Counted from the stretch's first letter, positions 35,001 to 49,169 are shown. The stretch is DNA of 64,000 nucleotides from Oenanthe sinensis (GCA_028671895.1 CM053794.1:42920501-42984500); one strand, 5' to 3'. Notes: generated from the letters alone by a model not told the origin. Translations and numbers: made by a program.

Positions 35001-38000
35001 TTAACTGAGATGTGAAATATCAACCTCGTCAGGGATTCTAAAAGTGTCAGCGGCACCAAATTTTCTACCGCCCTCGTCTACAGCATCATCTTCATCATTA
35101 CTATCATTGTCATCCTCAACATCATGACTGGTAGGAGTTGCTGGCTCACAGACACTCTTAGATCTGCAGTCGGGGGTTGCAAGCATCTTGACCTGACCTA
35201 AATGCGAGATTTCCACTACAACAGTGTCATCATCAACCGGCAGAGGTTGTTTCCAGGGTTCGCCATCAATTCTCATATATGTTTCTGTTGCTGCACCTTT
35301 ATGAAATTCAAACTTCACCCTGTGGGCCTGAGGAGATAACAAATTGCATTCAGTTACTTAATGCATTTGTGTAAAAGCTGAAAACAGCCACTGGCCGGAG
35401 CAATACAGCCAACTTTAGATTATTTTATGACTCAAAATTAATGACAGGTTACTATTAAATAAACAAAACATTTAAGGGTCACTTCATCAAGGTGTTTAAA
35501 CTTTGTCATTGGAATAAACATTCTGCTTTCGCTAAATTTGTTCAAAGAAGGTTTAGATAATAGCTAATTCAAAAAAAGTTCCATTAAAAACCTGTGCAAG
35601 ACGAGTCCCGTGCCCATTTGGTGCAAGTAAAACAAGCCCATGCCATGCATCCTTAAAACCGACAATCTCAATAAGGCCATCATCGACATAAGGCGGAGTC
35701 AACCCTCTCTGTAAGTCATATTCAAATGAGGATTATTTCATCACAGAAATGCATTTATAAACGGCAACCAAAGGTATCCCTATTTTTGTGATACGACACG
35801 TATATCTTATATTTAGGTAAATATTTATTCAAAAGGGAATATAACACGAGCAATTGAAATGGGGGTACGAACATCACGGATTTTGTTCTTGTTTGGAGTT
35901 CCCCAAGGATTTAGTCCACCAGAGAAGCTAGGCAAGTTGAGGCATATGATTGACCTGATACTAGACATTGGAAATGAAATCATTTAAAAAATGATGCACG
36001 TGAAGCAACTGTAGAGAAATTTCAAAACAAGTAGCTTTTATGTGTTGGAGTGAAACAAAGAATCTCGACAATACTAATGCAACCCAAAAATGGTTTTATT
36101 TCAATAACAAAACATTTAAAGGCAAAAAGCAATATTTTGAATAAATAATTTTTCATTGAAATACAAGTGTGATTAAGCCTCAATACGGACTGCAATCTTG
36201 TAGTTTAACCTCTTACACTACATTAAAACAGGGCAGCTCCGACTGAAACATACTCAATGACTCTGCAAAAGCAATAAAACAGACCACACTGACCAAACAG
36301 TTGCATTTAAGCGGGCCCCATGTGGCCAACCACCTCGACGAGCGAGAAACAATTTATTAAATCTAAAAGATTATCAGCATACCTATATAAACTTATGCCT
36401 CAACCACAACTATTTGGCACTACGTATATTTATGAAATGATAATACATACCTACTCTTGGCAAAAGTTACAAAAAAGCCTTCATTGTTAAGCGGATTTAT
36501 AAGCTTAAATCTGTAAATAAATAAACATTAGCCTAAAACTGTACTTTTTAAACTTAACGGCACTTGTCATACATTCTCCCCCTTCCCTTTCGATTAAATA
36601 CTGGTGTTTACTGTTTTACAAATCACTCTATACTATGCTCCAAAATATGGACAGTCATGTCACACTAAAACACACTAGGACAGAAGAAAATAATTATTCA
36701 CACAGATTAGTTAAGGTCCTCACCAAAACCTTCAAGGTTGTGTCCTGTTTGTAACAATGAAATGAAATAGGAATGGGAAGTTATTAGGGAATTAAAGGTG
36801 AAAGGATAGGATGATATAGATAAAAGAAAATGACAGTGGAAAAGATGAGGTTTAGGAAGAAGAAGAAATGGAAGAATTACTGAACATCCCAACTCATTAA
36901 AATGTTTAGCTTTGTTTCCAATAAGCAACGGTGCAACTGTTTGTAGATAAAAATAGATATTGATATACAATAAAGTACAGAACAGAGAGTTGACTTACTA
37001 ATGAGGTACTTTAAGCTCTTGCCATTCACCGTGTTTTTTCATGATCATCACTTTCGCTAGCTGTGCAATATTCCTGCAACAAGTTTAAACTAAACTACGA
37101 AACAAACAAGCGGCTCACTTTGCAGTTAGTTTAATTGCAGCTACCGCACTTGACTTAGCTCCAAGCCATATTAGCTAGAAAGCCAATTGCAAGAAGCTAG
37201 CTATAATTCAAGTCCATTATAGCAAAAATGAATTTGCGGTAATACAGTCTCAGATTTTACATCTTGATGTAGGACATACATGGGCGACTGGGCGAGTGAT
37301 AATATGTGAAGCCACAAAATCACGAAATATACTTTTTGTTGAAACTTATTAATATTTTATAATAATAATGGTCAGCACTGGTAAACTGTTCTTGCCTCCA
37401 CATGGCTATTTATATAGGAGACAGAAAACCATAACCAGGCTAGACAAAACACATATACAAACTATCTTCAAAACTCAATATTAAAATTAAACAAATAATG
37501 GTTGATACTTTATCACATAATAAGTACTCTCAGTGTTGAGAATAGTAAGAAACAAGTCTGCATTTTACCAAATGCTAAATATCTAAGATGATGAATGTAC
37601 AGTCGATATCAGTTGAGCAACTTCTATTAGTAAATACAAATAAAAGTTATAGATATAAAAATATATAATCTTTGTAATACATGCTTTTAAAATATCTGAC
37701 AATATGCAAGGAAATGATAATTATGCATTGTGCATTTATATGCTTACCTTGAAGAAGGTTGATGAAGAGATGCAGAAAACCATCCTTGGCTACTGACAAG
37801 CTTTGCATATGTTTTCTGAAAGCAGATAAACCGCGTACTTGAATGACAAGCGCAAGTACTTATATAAACACATCTCCAGGCAAATATGACTGGTAATTTG
37901 TAAACCTTTTATAAACATATATCGGCAGATCAAAATTAAAGACGAATGCATAAAAAGCATAGCCAGAAGTGTACAGCTGTTGTCTGGGATCTCAAACAAT

Positions 38001-40143
38001 CAACAGTCAGTTTTTGCATTGGAAATGATTTGTGTAGTCACTAATTAGCATGTCAACAGGGCTTGATCATTAATAAATCATAATTAGACAGAATTGCAAA
38101 CTGTGATAAAAAAAATTTGTCACTAGGTGCTGATATGATTAGAGGATCAACAGGGAGGTTGTTGTGCTAAAAAGGTTCTTTCCTTCGGCATAAGGGAAAA
38201 AGATAGATGCATGATATATTGTACTGGAAAAGAAGCACACTATATGTATTGCTCTTTGTCTTTTCTTCGGAAGAAACACCTTGCCCCCCCCCTATTTTTT
38301 TCTCTAATCCCAGAAAAAGTTATATAATTAATTATAGGAAAAAACCTTTATTTTTTCTAACACGATGATGAAACATCCTTATAGGAAATTTTGTTAACAA
38401 ACATTGTTTGACTGTTTGTCATTGACGTTGTTCAATGCCTGCTTTAACCCTACATCTTTAAATACTAAATGCAATAAAAGTAGTATTGAGTGCCACAGAA
38501 ACGGGTAACTGCCATGAACAAATTATGTGTGTAATAGTAACATACGACCACTAAAATGTATACTCCATCCATTCCTTTATAATTGACGTATTCAACTTTT
38601 GTTAATATTCCATTTTAACTGACGTGTTTTGTTTCCAAAGTATAATAAATGCTCAACTTTCCCACATAATACCCTTCATTATTTCACTTTGTATTCCTAT
38701 TATATTAAATACAAAGGTTAGTTAAGAAATTTTATAATTATATTAATGACAATTTGATGTATTAAATAAGTTTCTTGGTCTGTGTAATTTAGTCAAAAAT
38801 GACAATTATAATGGAATAGAGGGAGTACCTAATGATTTTGCTAATTTTAATTTAATCCATTTTGTCCTGTCGACCTACTTTACATCTCTAAAAGTTTCTT
38901 AGTCTCATCAGGTAATATTTACTTAATTATATTAATATACTCCTATCATTTAACAATGATTTTATAATCTCAAGACAATTTAGCAAAAATCTGTCTTTAT
39001 ATGACCTAAATTCTTTATGATGGGGCAACAACATATATAATATTTCAAATTTTATGGTATTACATATACAGTGTATGTATATATTATTCTGGATTCATAC
39101 CATCAGAAAATGGCTAGATGCAATAAAACAGAATCCAAATGATTGGAAATGCGTTTTCGGCACTTAAGTAGCATAGAAAATGTAATAACCTGATTATTAT
39201 GCTGGTTTTTGAATTTTTCTGGATGTAGCTTTCGCTCAGAATGAAAAGCATAAGAAACTTGAGCATCCATTCCTGTCAATATAAAAATAATCATGAAACT
39301 TTCACCAGAACCTACCGGAGTGAGATCTCTTGTATGACATTCACGTAAGAAGCTGTTACAAGTAGGCACCTCGCCAATGCAATACCTTTGAATTTGAACA
39401 GAAGTTTTTTCATGAAGATTATAGCTGGAAGATGAAAGTATTACTGGTTGAAACCATTATGCTCTGCTATTTGTTCTATTATGTATTTATGTTCACACAA
39501 ATACAGAAACAAATGTAGTTGTCATAGAGATGGCTAAATGACAATATGAACCTACAAGTACCCATCAAGATACACATTTCTTACTTAATCTTTTCTTTTG
39601 CATATATTGAACGCCAATATTTCATAATTGAAGAAATTGTACAGTGCGACCATCGCCCGGACCATTGGAACACTAGAACAGGATTAAAAGAATATATACA
39701 CTTCGAACCTCATTATTTCCCCCCAAACACATTGAACCAAAGGAAAAGAAAAAAATATAAAGAGTGATAATAAGATTACAAAGTTACAGTTACAAATTAA
39801 TATAAATTATGAGCTTACCTACAAAATACATTTTCTTCTACAGTCGTGATCACAATGTCACATGAGAAGCAAAAGTAGTGTCTTGATATACTTTTTCTCG
39901 ATTATTAATATTACATAATAAGCTCGATGTCTTCAGGCAAAAAGATTAAAGATAATGCATAATTCTTACATATTTGAAGGTTCGTGATATCAATTATACT
40001 AAAGAAAGCTCATTAGGTGATGATGATATATGCAATGAATGCTGCTATCAGTTGGTTATCATATGCAAAATATTAACTCACCCATGCTGAAGTAGTTCCA
40101 GAAGCCTCCACGAAATGTGTGACAACCTTCCTGAGAAGTTATT

Positions 40144-40188
<45 letters not shown>

Positions 40189-41751
40189 CATAAGAATAAA
40201 ATCATGCACAGTAAACTTGACAAAGGACTTGAACAATAAAGAAACTATAATGGAAGATATGACAAAATTAATTAGCGTCTCTTACCCAGGCATAAAAGGT
40301 ATTTACTCACTCAAGTACAGAGTTTTTATGTTTACACAAGGGTACATATTAAATCAACCGAGGGAAACAATGAGTAGTGACCATACCCTGTTAAGATCAT
40401 CTGTTGAAGACACTCGATGGAATGCATGTAAGGAATGTGGCAAGTCCAGGGGAGCAATAGGCTCACAAGCACCTTCTTTTGGAGCTCTCATCCTCAGTAA
40501 AATGTGCCAGCTATTTTTATAAAAAAATTATATTTTTTTATTAAATTACATAAATAAGACATTAAAATTAGAATTTGCCATAGAACATTGATGGTACGGT
40601 ACAAATTCAAAGTTTATGAAAGTTATTGGCACTCTATTAAAAAAAATGATTTTCCTTTAGTTAACTGGTTAAATTTGAAAACAAAAAGTTGACAAAAAAA
40701 AAACTAGATGATAAAAATAAAGGATTTCTGAACTGCCTTACCTGTCTACCTTCATTTCTTTTGCTCCCTTTACTTGAGTAAGGAATGACAGTACAGAATT
40801 GCGATCTGTTCCTGGATTCTTCTTTCCCTGAAAATCACAAAACTAAGTGCTTACTAAAGAAAGAAGGAAACAAAGAAAGGGGAAAAAATGCAATGAATAT
40901 TGCTAAAACAAACTGAAGGTTTCACCATGGTTGCCTACAACGTGTGTGCTTCTTCTACACACGCATACACACAAAAAAACTTAAAAAATACAAAAATGTA
41001 TTTTACAAAAGTACAACCAACCAAGATATACTCCACAATTTCACAGTCAAGCACTACTATCAAGCTGACAATTTCATACATACCCATCCAAATGCAAAAG
41101 GAAGATTGTTTCCCGTTCCCAAGGGAACTGTTGCAATGGGTGGTGGAAAGGATAACTTTAGATCACAAACAACCCCGAGCAGCCAGCCAGCTGTGCCATC
41201 CCCACCTGCAACCTGATGATATGCTTCAGGTGAGAAATTATTATGAGAAGAACTAAGTCAAATACATCAGATATCCATCTTAAGCATATTACTTTAGTGC
41301 CCAAGCCCAACTTACGATTATTCTTAGCCTCTCCTGAACTTTAAGGGCCACTGCATCTCCATTAGTCTTGAGTTTTTCTAGGTTCAGATAGAGTCTCCGT
41401 AACACATTATCAGGAGTTTCTTCATTTAAGTCGTAAACCTAATAAAAATTGGCACAAATGAAATATTGAGAACAAAGGGAGGCATATCCTCATCGTGGAA
41501 TTTGGACAAAGTAACACTTTGAGATAATGAATTCATAATATGACAAAGACCTGGTTTGGATTCAAAACTGAACGGTAAGTGATGAGAAGATTCCCACCCA
41601 ACTGACCACCACTTTTAGAGTTGATGAATACTACTACAGGGCATGCAGGTACATCACGAAGATGCTCACCTTTTGAGCCAGGAATAAGTAAGTAATCAGG
41701 GATGTGAAATTCTTTCAAAGTGTCGTCAGAAGGAAAATGCATACTTTCCAT
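35001..41751 (-). CDS. DGK5: Diacylglycerol kinase, plant DGK5/6 type
   Basis: Twelve coding exons join in frame: 41751-41551, 41438-41316, 41212-41084, 40827-40742, 40510-40387, 40130-40082, 39272-39190, 37815-37748, 37073-36999, 35960-35873, 35708-35592 and 35327-35001, giving 489 residues. The catalytic domain starts VVVFINSKSGGQLGG and holds the ATP-site signature IVAGGDGTAGWLLG. The accessory domain includes PLGTGNNLPFAFGWG, FRGGFWNYFSMGMDAQVSYA, NLPSFSGGLNPWGTP and VDDGLIEIVGFKDAWHGLVL. It ends with MRIDGEPWKQPLP and an acidic tail closing RKFGAADTFRIPDEVDISHL. The enzyme phosphorylates diacylglycerol to phosphatidic acid. There is no N-terminal membrane segment or C1 domain, so it is not the DGK1/2 type, and the motifs suit the DGK5/6 cluster; the exact number is inferred. 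A 5' untranslated exon ends at 42562. Confidence 0.94.
38563..38825. mobile_element. Stowaway-like MITE in a DGK intron
   Basis: Left end CTCCATCCATTCCTTTATAA, right end TTATAATGGAATAGAGGGAG, flanked by TA. It sits in the long intron between coding exons 7 and 8 of the DGK gene. Its interior differs from the CCGTGCCCGGAC family. Confidence 0.85.
40147..40186. repeat. (TA)n microsatellite in a DGK intron
   Basis: A run of about 20 TA units inside the intron between coding exons 5 and 6. Confidence 0.95.
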
Positions 41752-42561
41752 CACTCCTGAACTGCATAGAAAAAACCAAAAGAAAAGCTCAAGTAATTTA
41801 ACAAAAAAAACAAACAAAAACTTTTAATCCAATATTTCCTACTAAGGCCACTATGGTGTGGCGTACATAAGAATACAATGCTTAGCTCTAACAAAAAAGG
41901 AGTACTCCTATACAGTGGCGGATCTGGGAAGTGGCAGGAGCACTCGTGGCCACCCTAATTTTACTTTTTTGTTATTATTTACCATCGAAATTTTATAAAA
42001 TAAAGGAACGATCTACAAAATTAAAAAGTATAGAGGCGCCCTCCTATTCCTAGAAACCCCTAAAATAAATTCCTAAATCCTGCCCTGCTTTCGAGAAATA
42101 AATTGAACATACCCCATGTCATAAATCAATGGAATGCAAGTGACCAGAATTATGAATTATGATTAATGTGATTTCAACTACCACGATATGATCAAGATTT
42201 ACATGCCCACTTTGGCTACTCATATAAAATAATGTATCTTCAAGAAATGTACATATATTAGAATTCACATATTATGACAATCATCATGAACAATGATCAA
42301 GAACCAAACTTTTCAAGAAACCCAGAACAATTATACAGTGAATTGACAAAAATCATAAGCGGAGAGTATTAAAGCAAAAGATGCAAAATTGATTAATTTT
42401 AATTTACACAGTTTTGGATCAGAGAAAAACCAAGAAAAGGTTATCCAACCATATATTAATATCAAACAATAACAACATTTCATGTGTATATATAATTATA
42501 TGTATATATATATATATACACACACACATAAAGGAGAGGAATGGATATGTTAAAGATTAAC

Positions 42562-42640
42562 CTGCAAGTCAGCAGGTGCTTCTCAGATCAGAAACTCTCT
42601 GTTTTCTTTCAGAAAATAAGGACATGTATGTATGTGACGT
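42562..42640 (-). other. DGK 5' untranslated exon and start region (predicted)
   Basis: The coding exon begins just after an acceptor (TTCTATGCAG, near 41762) with only about 10 nt before the ATG, so a separate leader exon is needed. A good donor, CTTGCAG|GTTAATC, lies at 42562/42561. The 42565-42640 stretch, C/T-rich on the minus strand, would be the leader. The upper boundary is a guess. Confidence 0.5.
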
Positions 42641-44024
42641 ATGTCTATGCAGTACAGTGGCAAGATTCTAGAATGATTCAAGTGGGCCCGGGCCGGGCCC
42701 ACCTTTTATTTGTTTAAAATTTATATAATTTCACATGTTGACTTTATTACAGAGAAAGCATATTTTAAGTTTGTGCCGATCCATATTAAGGTCATTTGTC
42801 CTAGGCCTATTGGTCATATTTTAAGGGTTTTTTTTTGGTCAACTTGAAAGTTTTTTTTCTTTTCATATTTATTTTTCTCTTTCTATTAACTATCTGCATC
42901 TGGATTTTACAATTTTGATTTTAAGGCTTTTGCAATGAATTTTACCTTGTTATAACTGCCCAAGCCCAACTCCCAGGTGTGTTTATTTGGTCCAAGTAAC
43001 TTTATTCAGCCTAAATTTGAATTAAACTCAAAATACATAAATGACTCTGCCTAAATAATCCATCAGGCGGCCTGTGTAAAAACAAGTCCACACAAATATA
43101 TTGCCCGAGGCCCATAAAGTTCGACCCCTGCTTTGACTAAATTTTTTAAAAATGTCGAGAAAACCAAACATATTCACACTGGAATAAATAGAAACATTGG
43201 ATATCATAAACTTATAAAAATTATTTATAATTTAAATATTACCTAAAATAAAAGTGATAAATTTTAATTCTAAATTATAATATTGGGATAATATTAGTAT
43301 TAGTGCAACTTATCAGTTATTAAAAAAAATATAAATATAAAAAAATAAATTACACATATAAATATAAATGATGATATTATTTTTTATTAAATAAAACAAT
43401 TTATTAAAAAAAATCTCTTATAATATAAATCTATTTTTTATTTTTTTCGAAATTTATTTATTTTTACCACTACCATATATTTAAATATCTTAAAATTTCA
43501 ATAAATGTCTAATTTTATTAAATTTATATACTTTTTTTATCCCAATACATAACATACACTTCTAATAATATAGAATACACTTCCGTAAGTGGATAATTTC
43601 GATGAATATATAAAATTCTCGTGTCCGGAAATATTCATTTATCTAAATTTAACTACATAACATATTGATATACTCAATGCATGAATTCTACACCATTCTC
43701 CTTCATAATTCAATTCCGGAGGTGACGGGCCTATATGCGAATGCTCGCGCTTAAGAGCAAGTCCAAGAGTTAACATGTTAAAATATAAGAAATTTTAGGA
43801 CATCCATTTCATTTTTTATTTTTAAGGATGCCATATCTATTTTTTATTTCACTTTTATTAATAAAAAATTATTTTCTCTCTTTTTCCATACTTTTTTTCC
43901 CTTCCTTCTTTTTTTACAATTCAAATATATTATTATTTTAATAATAAGAAATGAGAATAAAGAATGTTGTTGGAGTGCAGGGATAAAAGTAATGTCCTAA
44001 ATTATTAGGACGCACTATTTTATA
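42641..44024. other. Intergenic, AT-rich
   Basis: No gene is seen. It includes the upstream (promoter) side of the DGK gene near 42650 and then increasingly AT-rich DNA. Confidence 0.45.
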
Positions 44025-44275
44025 CTCCCTCCGTCCCAACCAATTCTTTACACTTTCCTTTTTGGGACGTCCCATCCAATTCTTTACATTACTAAAAATA
44101 GTAACTTTTAACAATAAATATATTATTACATCCACTACTTCACTCCACTTTTTCAACACTTTACACTATTACACCCACTACTTCATTTATTTTAACAATA
44201 AAATCACTATTACACCCACTATCCTTGGTCTCCGTGCCCGGACCAAATGTAAACATTTGGCCGGGACGGAGGGAG
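44025..44275 (+). mobile_element. Stowaway MITE, intact ends
   Basis: Starts CTCCCTCCGTCCCAACCAAT and ends CCGGGACGGAGGGAG with TA on both sides. The interior includes TTTTTGGGACGTCCCA, AAAAATAGTAACTTTTAAC and CCGTGCCCGGACC. It still has the uninterrupted AATAGTAACTTTT site that is hit in the nested copies. Confidence 0.93.
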
Positions 44276-46711
44276 TAATATTTATAAGAAAGTTCTATGA
44301 AGCATTGAACTTGCTCTAAGGTCTTTAATAGTCCAGGATCCCAAAATTTTCGAATTCTTTATATATAATATATAAAATATATTATAAATATATTGATTAT
44401 TGACCTATATATATATGAAGAACCGAAAACAAATTTTGATTAAGATCTCATATATTTCAGTCCTTATATATAAGTTTAAAAATTAAAACGCAAACACATA
44501 TGAAATATGTCTCTCTCAGAGACACCGCTCTGTTCAGATATGCAGTGCACTATTATGAGATTACATTACATGACTACGTGCATTGTATAAAATTGTTAAT
44601 GGCATGTTTGATCTTACAGCAATAATACAATATTATCATAATCCATAGGCCATAAATGTACATATATACGTCCACAGATCTTGTATCAGTTTATTTAATC
44701 CATATTCGTCAACTCTGTAATATACTATTAAGAGTATGTACGTACGTCGATGGTAAAGAATACCATATATGCATTGCATACAACTTTTTTCCTTTTGAAT
44801 TGTATCATTTGCATGCATGCATACAATTTAATTAACTTATTTTTCTAAAAAAAAGACATACTTTTTATTCTTAATACAAGTTTGAAGTTAACAAGCTTTA
44901 ACATTAGTCGAAGAAAAAGAAAGCTTTACTATTAGTCGAAGAAACTAGAATCCTCAAAAATTTTAGTATCAATAGGAATAATAGAAGTTAGTACTGATGC
45001 GAAATAATGGGGTGTTTGGCTCCCCATAAATTCTGGAAATAAGCCCTTATTTTAAAAAAAAATAAGTATATATGTACTTTTTCTGAAAATAAGTAACTTA
45101 TTTTTTATTTTAAAAATAATATTTGGTTTTAAAATTTTGAAATAAAGATTTATCTTTAAGAAAATATGAAAATATATAAAAAAACATATGAAATAAGTAA
45201 CTTATTTTAAGTTTAAGTAATCACAAACGGCCGGGAAAATATGAGCAGAAATGAGTGATCGATCAATAGTCATGAATACGTTATATACTATATATTCAAA
45301 GTTTGGTGGGGTTATTGAACACCTCACAACAACAAATAACAATATCAGATAACTACCATGCATATATATAATTAAGAATATGTAAGATACAGTACGTACT
45401 ATTGTTCTAGTCAACTTCTTGACGTACGTATATGTAGGTTGCTGGTTAGGGCAGGCAAATCTCAGTTTGCTTTATATACATAACAAATAATTAGTATATT
45501 TACCAGCAGGTTTGGCAACGCTGTTCTATATATAATGTTAGGAAAAATATATACAGTATATTGTATTGAACAGAAGAAGTGCCAGCAAAAAGTTGTATAA
45601 TTAGTACTGTTCTATTATCTGTGACTTTGTGTAATGCGTTTGATTCGAACTTTTATTATTAAGCTTTTTCTCAGAAAACATGTATGATTAATTTAACAAA
45701 TTAAACGTTATTTCTAATTATGATATAACTGAAAATTTTGGGTTTCGACTTACAAAAAATGTAATATGTACTCTGCGTACTAAATCTAATAAACGAGTAT
45801 GTGGTTTCTAATTTATTAATCATAATAACAATTAAATATATATTAGTCTTTGAACTCATTCCAAACTTGCATTTGATTTGATTTTTAATTACGGTAGTTA
45901 AAAATTAAAAACATGCCGATATCAGCATTAATCAAATTATTAAATCTAAACATGACCCCCATTTCCTAGATACGGAGTAATAAATTTTAAAATGTTGCAT
46001 TTGTTAGTCTAGAAGATTGACATTGGCTTGTGGACAGCAAACGAGGGAACCAAACATTTAATCTGTAATTAAACAGATAAACCCGTTAGTAATTATTTAA
46101 TCTCATGTCAGAGAGATAATTGAAAGTACCACATCATTTCTTATAGAACAATTAGTAAACATGTTAGGCAAGCAATTGATGGCAACTTAGCGGGATTAAA
46201 TTTGACTTTGTAGTAAAGTTTTAGTAGATGCGGATCATGTGTTGCAGTGTGTTGTAAATCTTCTTAATGAATATAATAATATTTGACCAAAATCTTATCA
46301 AGGATCGTTATGGGAGGCGGATCAGACAAATGTCATAACTTCCATGACCACGATTGATCGATATCTGATATTCCCTAGCTCTGTCCCTCCGTTCTGATCT
46401 TTTTATGGTTAAATAATTTATTTTTAATTGAAAATTAATTTTTTTATATATAATTTTAAAAGATTAATAAATATATTTTAAAATAAATTATATATACTTT
46501 TGAATAATATAAAAGTTTAAAATTTTTAATTATATATTATTTTTAAATTTTAATAAAAAAAATTAGTCAATTTTATGGCACAAAAAATAAAACAAACAAC
46601 AAACTAGAGACTGAATGAGTAATTAGCTGAAGAGATTAACAAAGTTGATATTTAAACTGTATTCTATATATTTATATTTCCTCCTTGTTTAATCTAGAAC
46701 CTAATAATTAC
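44276..46711. other. AT-rich intergenic DNA
   Basis: No gene is seen. It contains MITE copy D and several short TA tracts. Open frames are short and featureless. Confidence 0.5.
45009..45233. mobile_element. MITE of the 'GGGGTGTTTGG' family, copy D, opposite orientation
   Basis: Left end GGGGTGTTTGGCTCCCCATA, right end AAGTAATCACAAACGGCC. The internal core (ATAAGTAACTTATTTT and ATATTTGGTTTTAAAATTTT) is reversed relative to copies B, C and E. Confidence 0.78.
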
Positions 46712-47400
46712 TACAACAAATCTGGCCATTTACGATAGACTTTTTACACTAAATCTGTCGTAAATGAATTATTTACGACAGAAAAATTTGATCACTCATA
46801 GTCCGGTCGAAAGTTAAAAAACAGTCACAAGTTAAATTCAATTCAGTCAGAAATTCCATTTTAGTCACAAGTTACAATTTCGTCACAAGTTTTGTGTCTA
46901 GTCACAAGTTTAGTATCTGGTCATAAGTTATAAAATAGGACCCACAACTGAGAAAAATAAAATCAAAAAATATTATGCAACTTACGACCAAATTTCAGTC
47001 GTGAGTTCAATCTTCCATTCTTCCCAAAATCTGGTTTCTGCTTCTTTTTCTGATTTTCAGCTTTCAAAACAAATTCTAAACTTTTCCAAACACAAAATAT
47101 AATATATTACCAAAATGTACCACAATCAAGTATATACCTCTATAATACACAATCATCCACACAATTTAGCAAAGAAAATACAAAAATAATATCGATTAGT
47201 TAAACCATATTCGTCGTCCACATACAAATTTAAACCATCATACACATACTTAAGTTCACAAATACTAACACTCAACCCATAAACAAGGGACACCTCTAGA
47301 GATAATAATTAATTATCATGGTTTTCCGACTCATTGCTCGCATCATCATTCCAACCACCATCATTGTCAACATCGGTAATGGTCTTCCCCTGCAATATAC
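46712..47400 (-). mobile_element. CACTA-like (En/Spm) transposon end, remnant
   Basis: The left edge reads ACTACAACAAATCTGGCCAT, close to the CACTACAA start of many plant CACTA elements. Then come inverted TTTACGACAG / CTGTCGTAAA motifs and an array of GTCACAAGTT-like 10-mers. On the minus strand, 47389-47309 could be a last exon: it follows an acceptor (ATATTGCAG) and reads GKTITDVDNDGGWNDDASNE then SENHDN and a stop. The other end was not found, so the boundary is uncertain. Confidence 0.5.
46806..46929 (+). repeat. Array of GTCACAAGTT-type 10-mers
   Basis: Seven units start near 46806, 46824, 46845, 46864, 46882, 46901 and 46920. Four are exact GTCACAAGTT. The others are GTCGAAAGTT, GTCAGAAATT and GTCATAAGTT. 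Spacing is 18-21 bp. Such subterminal arrays bind transposase-associated proteins in CACTA elements. Confidence 0.8.
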
Positions 47401-49096
47401 ACACATAAACTATTAATTATAATTACAAGCATGTGATAATGACAAATACATAAGCATATTAAATGTAAATGAGTGATAATAAAATAGTGTACACAACATA
47501 TAAAACTAAAATATTACAAGCATGAAATCGACATAGCAAACAAAGCAAGCGTCTAAGAAAAAAGGGCATATGAAAAACAAGTAAAGTAAAACACAAGAAA
47601 TGACTAGAAATGAAACAAGCATATAATACATGATGTCTTGATCCAACTGTTTTTTATTTTTCAATTTCTTTATTTCCTTCAATTATTCCAATCAAGAGTA
47701 ACACATATTACATAAACAAGAAAGAGTACTAGTGTACATAGATTTGTCTACAACGATGACCGACCGAGATATTAGTTCATGTGCATCCCAGCAATAACAC
47801 AATGTAAGCTATATGATACTTTTCGATTTCCATATGCACATTTTATGGATATTGAATTCTAGTTGTGCAATTCTTTATTTTGTACAGCTTTTATAATTAG
47901 CGTAAATAAGTATAATAGTTTTATCATTTTAATTATTTACCAATTTCTTTTAATGGGCACAGTCTACTTAATTATGAATTTATGATATGAACTGATCAGT
48001 TTGAACTCTATCAATACAGTCTTGCTTTGAACAATGGCTAACCAACTTATGCATGGTTCGAGTTTCATCATCAAATTAACCTTTGGTTATTTGTTCATAG
48101 ATTTTATATCTACTACCTTAGTAGAGGTCACGCACTTAATTTTATTTGTCAAATTGACCTCTAGAATGGCTAAGAAGAACACGTAACAGTTTGCAATTTG
48201 ACTAGCATGCTCCTCAAAACAACACCACTAGTTAGAACTAAGGAGCAACGTGGCTAAATCCCGAGGCTGACCTCATCACAGATTTACCACATAATAATTT
48301 ACATAAACACGTTAATGGACGTAACCTACGTGTCATTTATATAATACAACACTGTTTAAATAATATATACAACATTGTCAATCGAAGAAAATGGTACGTC
48401 ATATTTAAACAAACATATAAGAAAAAAAATACATGATATACAGAGAGACTAATAGACACACACATACACTTCGTATAAATCTAATAACAATAGTACGTCC
48501 ATGCAAAGTATGAACAATATGAGAAAGATGTATAAACACTTTATGCTTATATATATATCTAATATCTTGTGGGTTAGTGCAAATTCAACTTTGCTATTAT
48601 GTTATACTAGTGAGTATATATTTATATAATATGATTATAGGTAGATTTATTTCAACAGAAGTTTCAAAATGTCTCGAATCCGATCAAATTAGTTGTACTT
48701 AATGTTCAAAAAGTGGTTATAATTAATAGCATGAAATTCGAACCTTGTAAAGTTAATATTGATGAAAGCCCCACGTAAACAACTAAAGGAAACTGTGTTG
48801 ATTCGGCGATAGTAAATTTTCAATCGAAACAACTTAAACAAGCAAAGCAAAGAAAATTTTCTTTATAATTGGTAGTGGATCCAACCACCTATACCGACCA
48901 ATGAGTCCAATTTTTATAGATTATTATATGCTACAGAGCCATCCATACAGTGCCACCCGTCACAAAATATATAATCACATTTGATTTGTGACCATCATCA
49001 GATGTATTATCTGCTTTTCGAAGTAATATTATGAACATGATTTTGTTAATTATTATCCATTTTTGCGACACTACGAGACACAACACGCAGTAAAAG
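47401..49096. other. Intergenic upstream of the MYB gene
   Basis: No gene or clear repeat is seen. The right part should contain the MYB promoter. Confidence 0.45.
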
Positions 49097-49161
49097 GTGA
49101 GAGAGAGAGAGAGGCCGGCGCCAAATATAGGCTGACTTTCAAATATTTGCAACTCTTCCTC

Positions 49162-49169
49162 TATAAATA
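49162..49169 (+). promoter_or_regulatory. TATA box of the MYB gene
   Basis: CCTCTATAAATAGTGGG, a canonical TATA box about 130 bp upstream of the ATG. It is preceded by a GA run (about 49099-49112). Confidence 0.75.

Noticed and set aside
40115..40522. 135-codon plus-strand frame starting in the (TA)n tract
   Set aside because: Antisense to DGK coding exon 5 and intronic sequence; the isoleucine-tyrosine run is the microsatellite.
41917..41960. CAGTGGCGGATCTGGGAAG phrase in the DGK 5' intron as a transposon end
   Set aside because: Similar phrases occur in plant repeats, but I found no matching second end or target duplication.
43938..44319. 73- and 85-codon frames on opposite strands
   Set aside because: Both are translations of the Stowaway at 44025-44275 and its edges.
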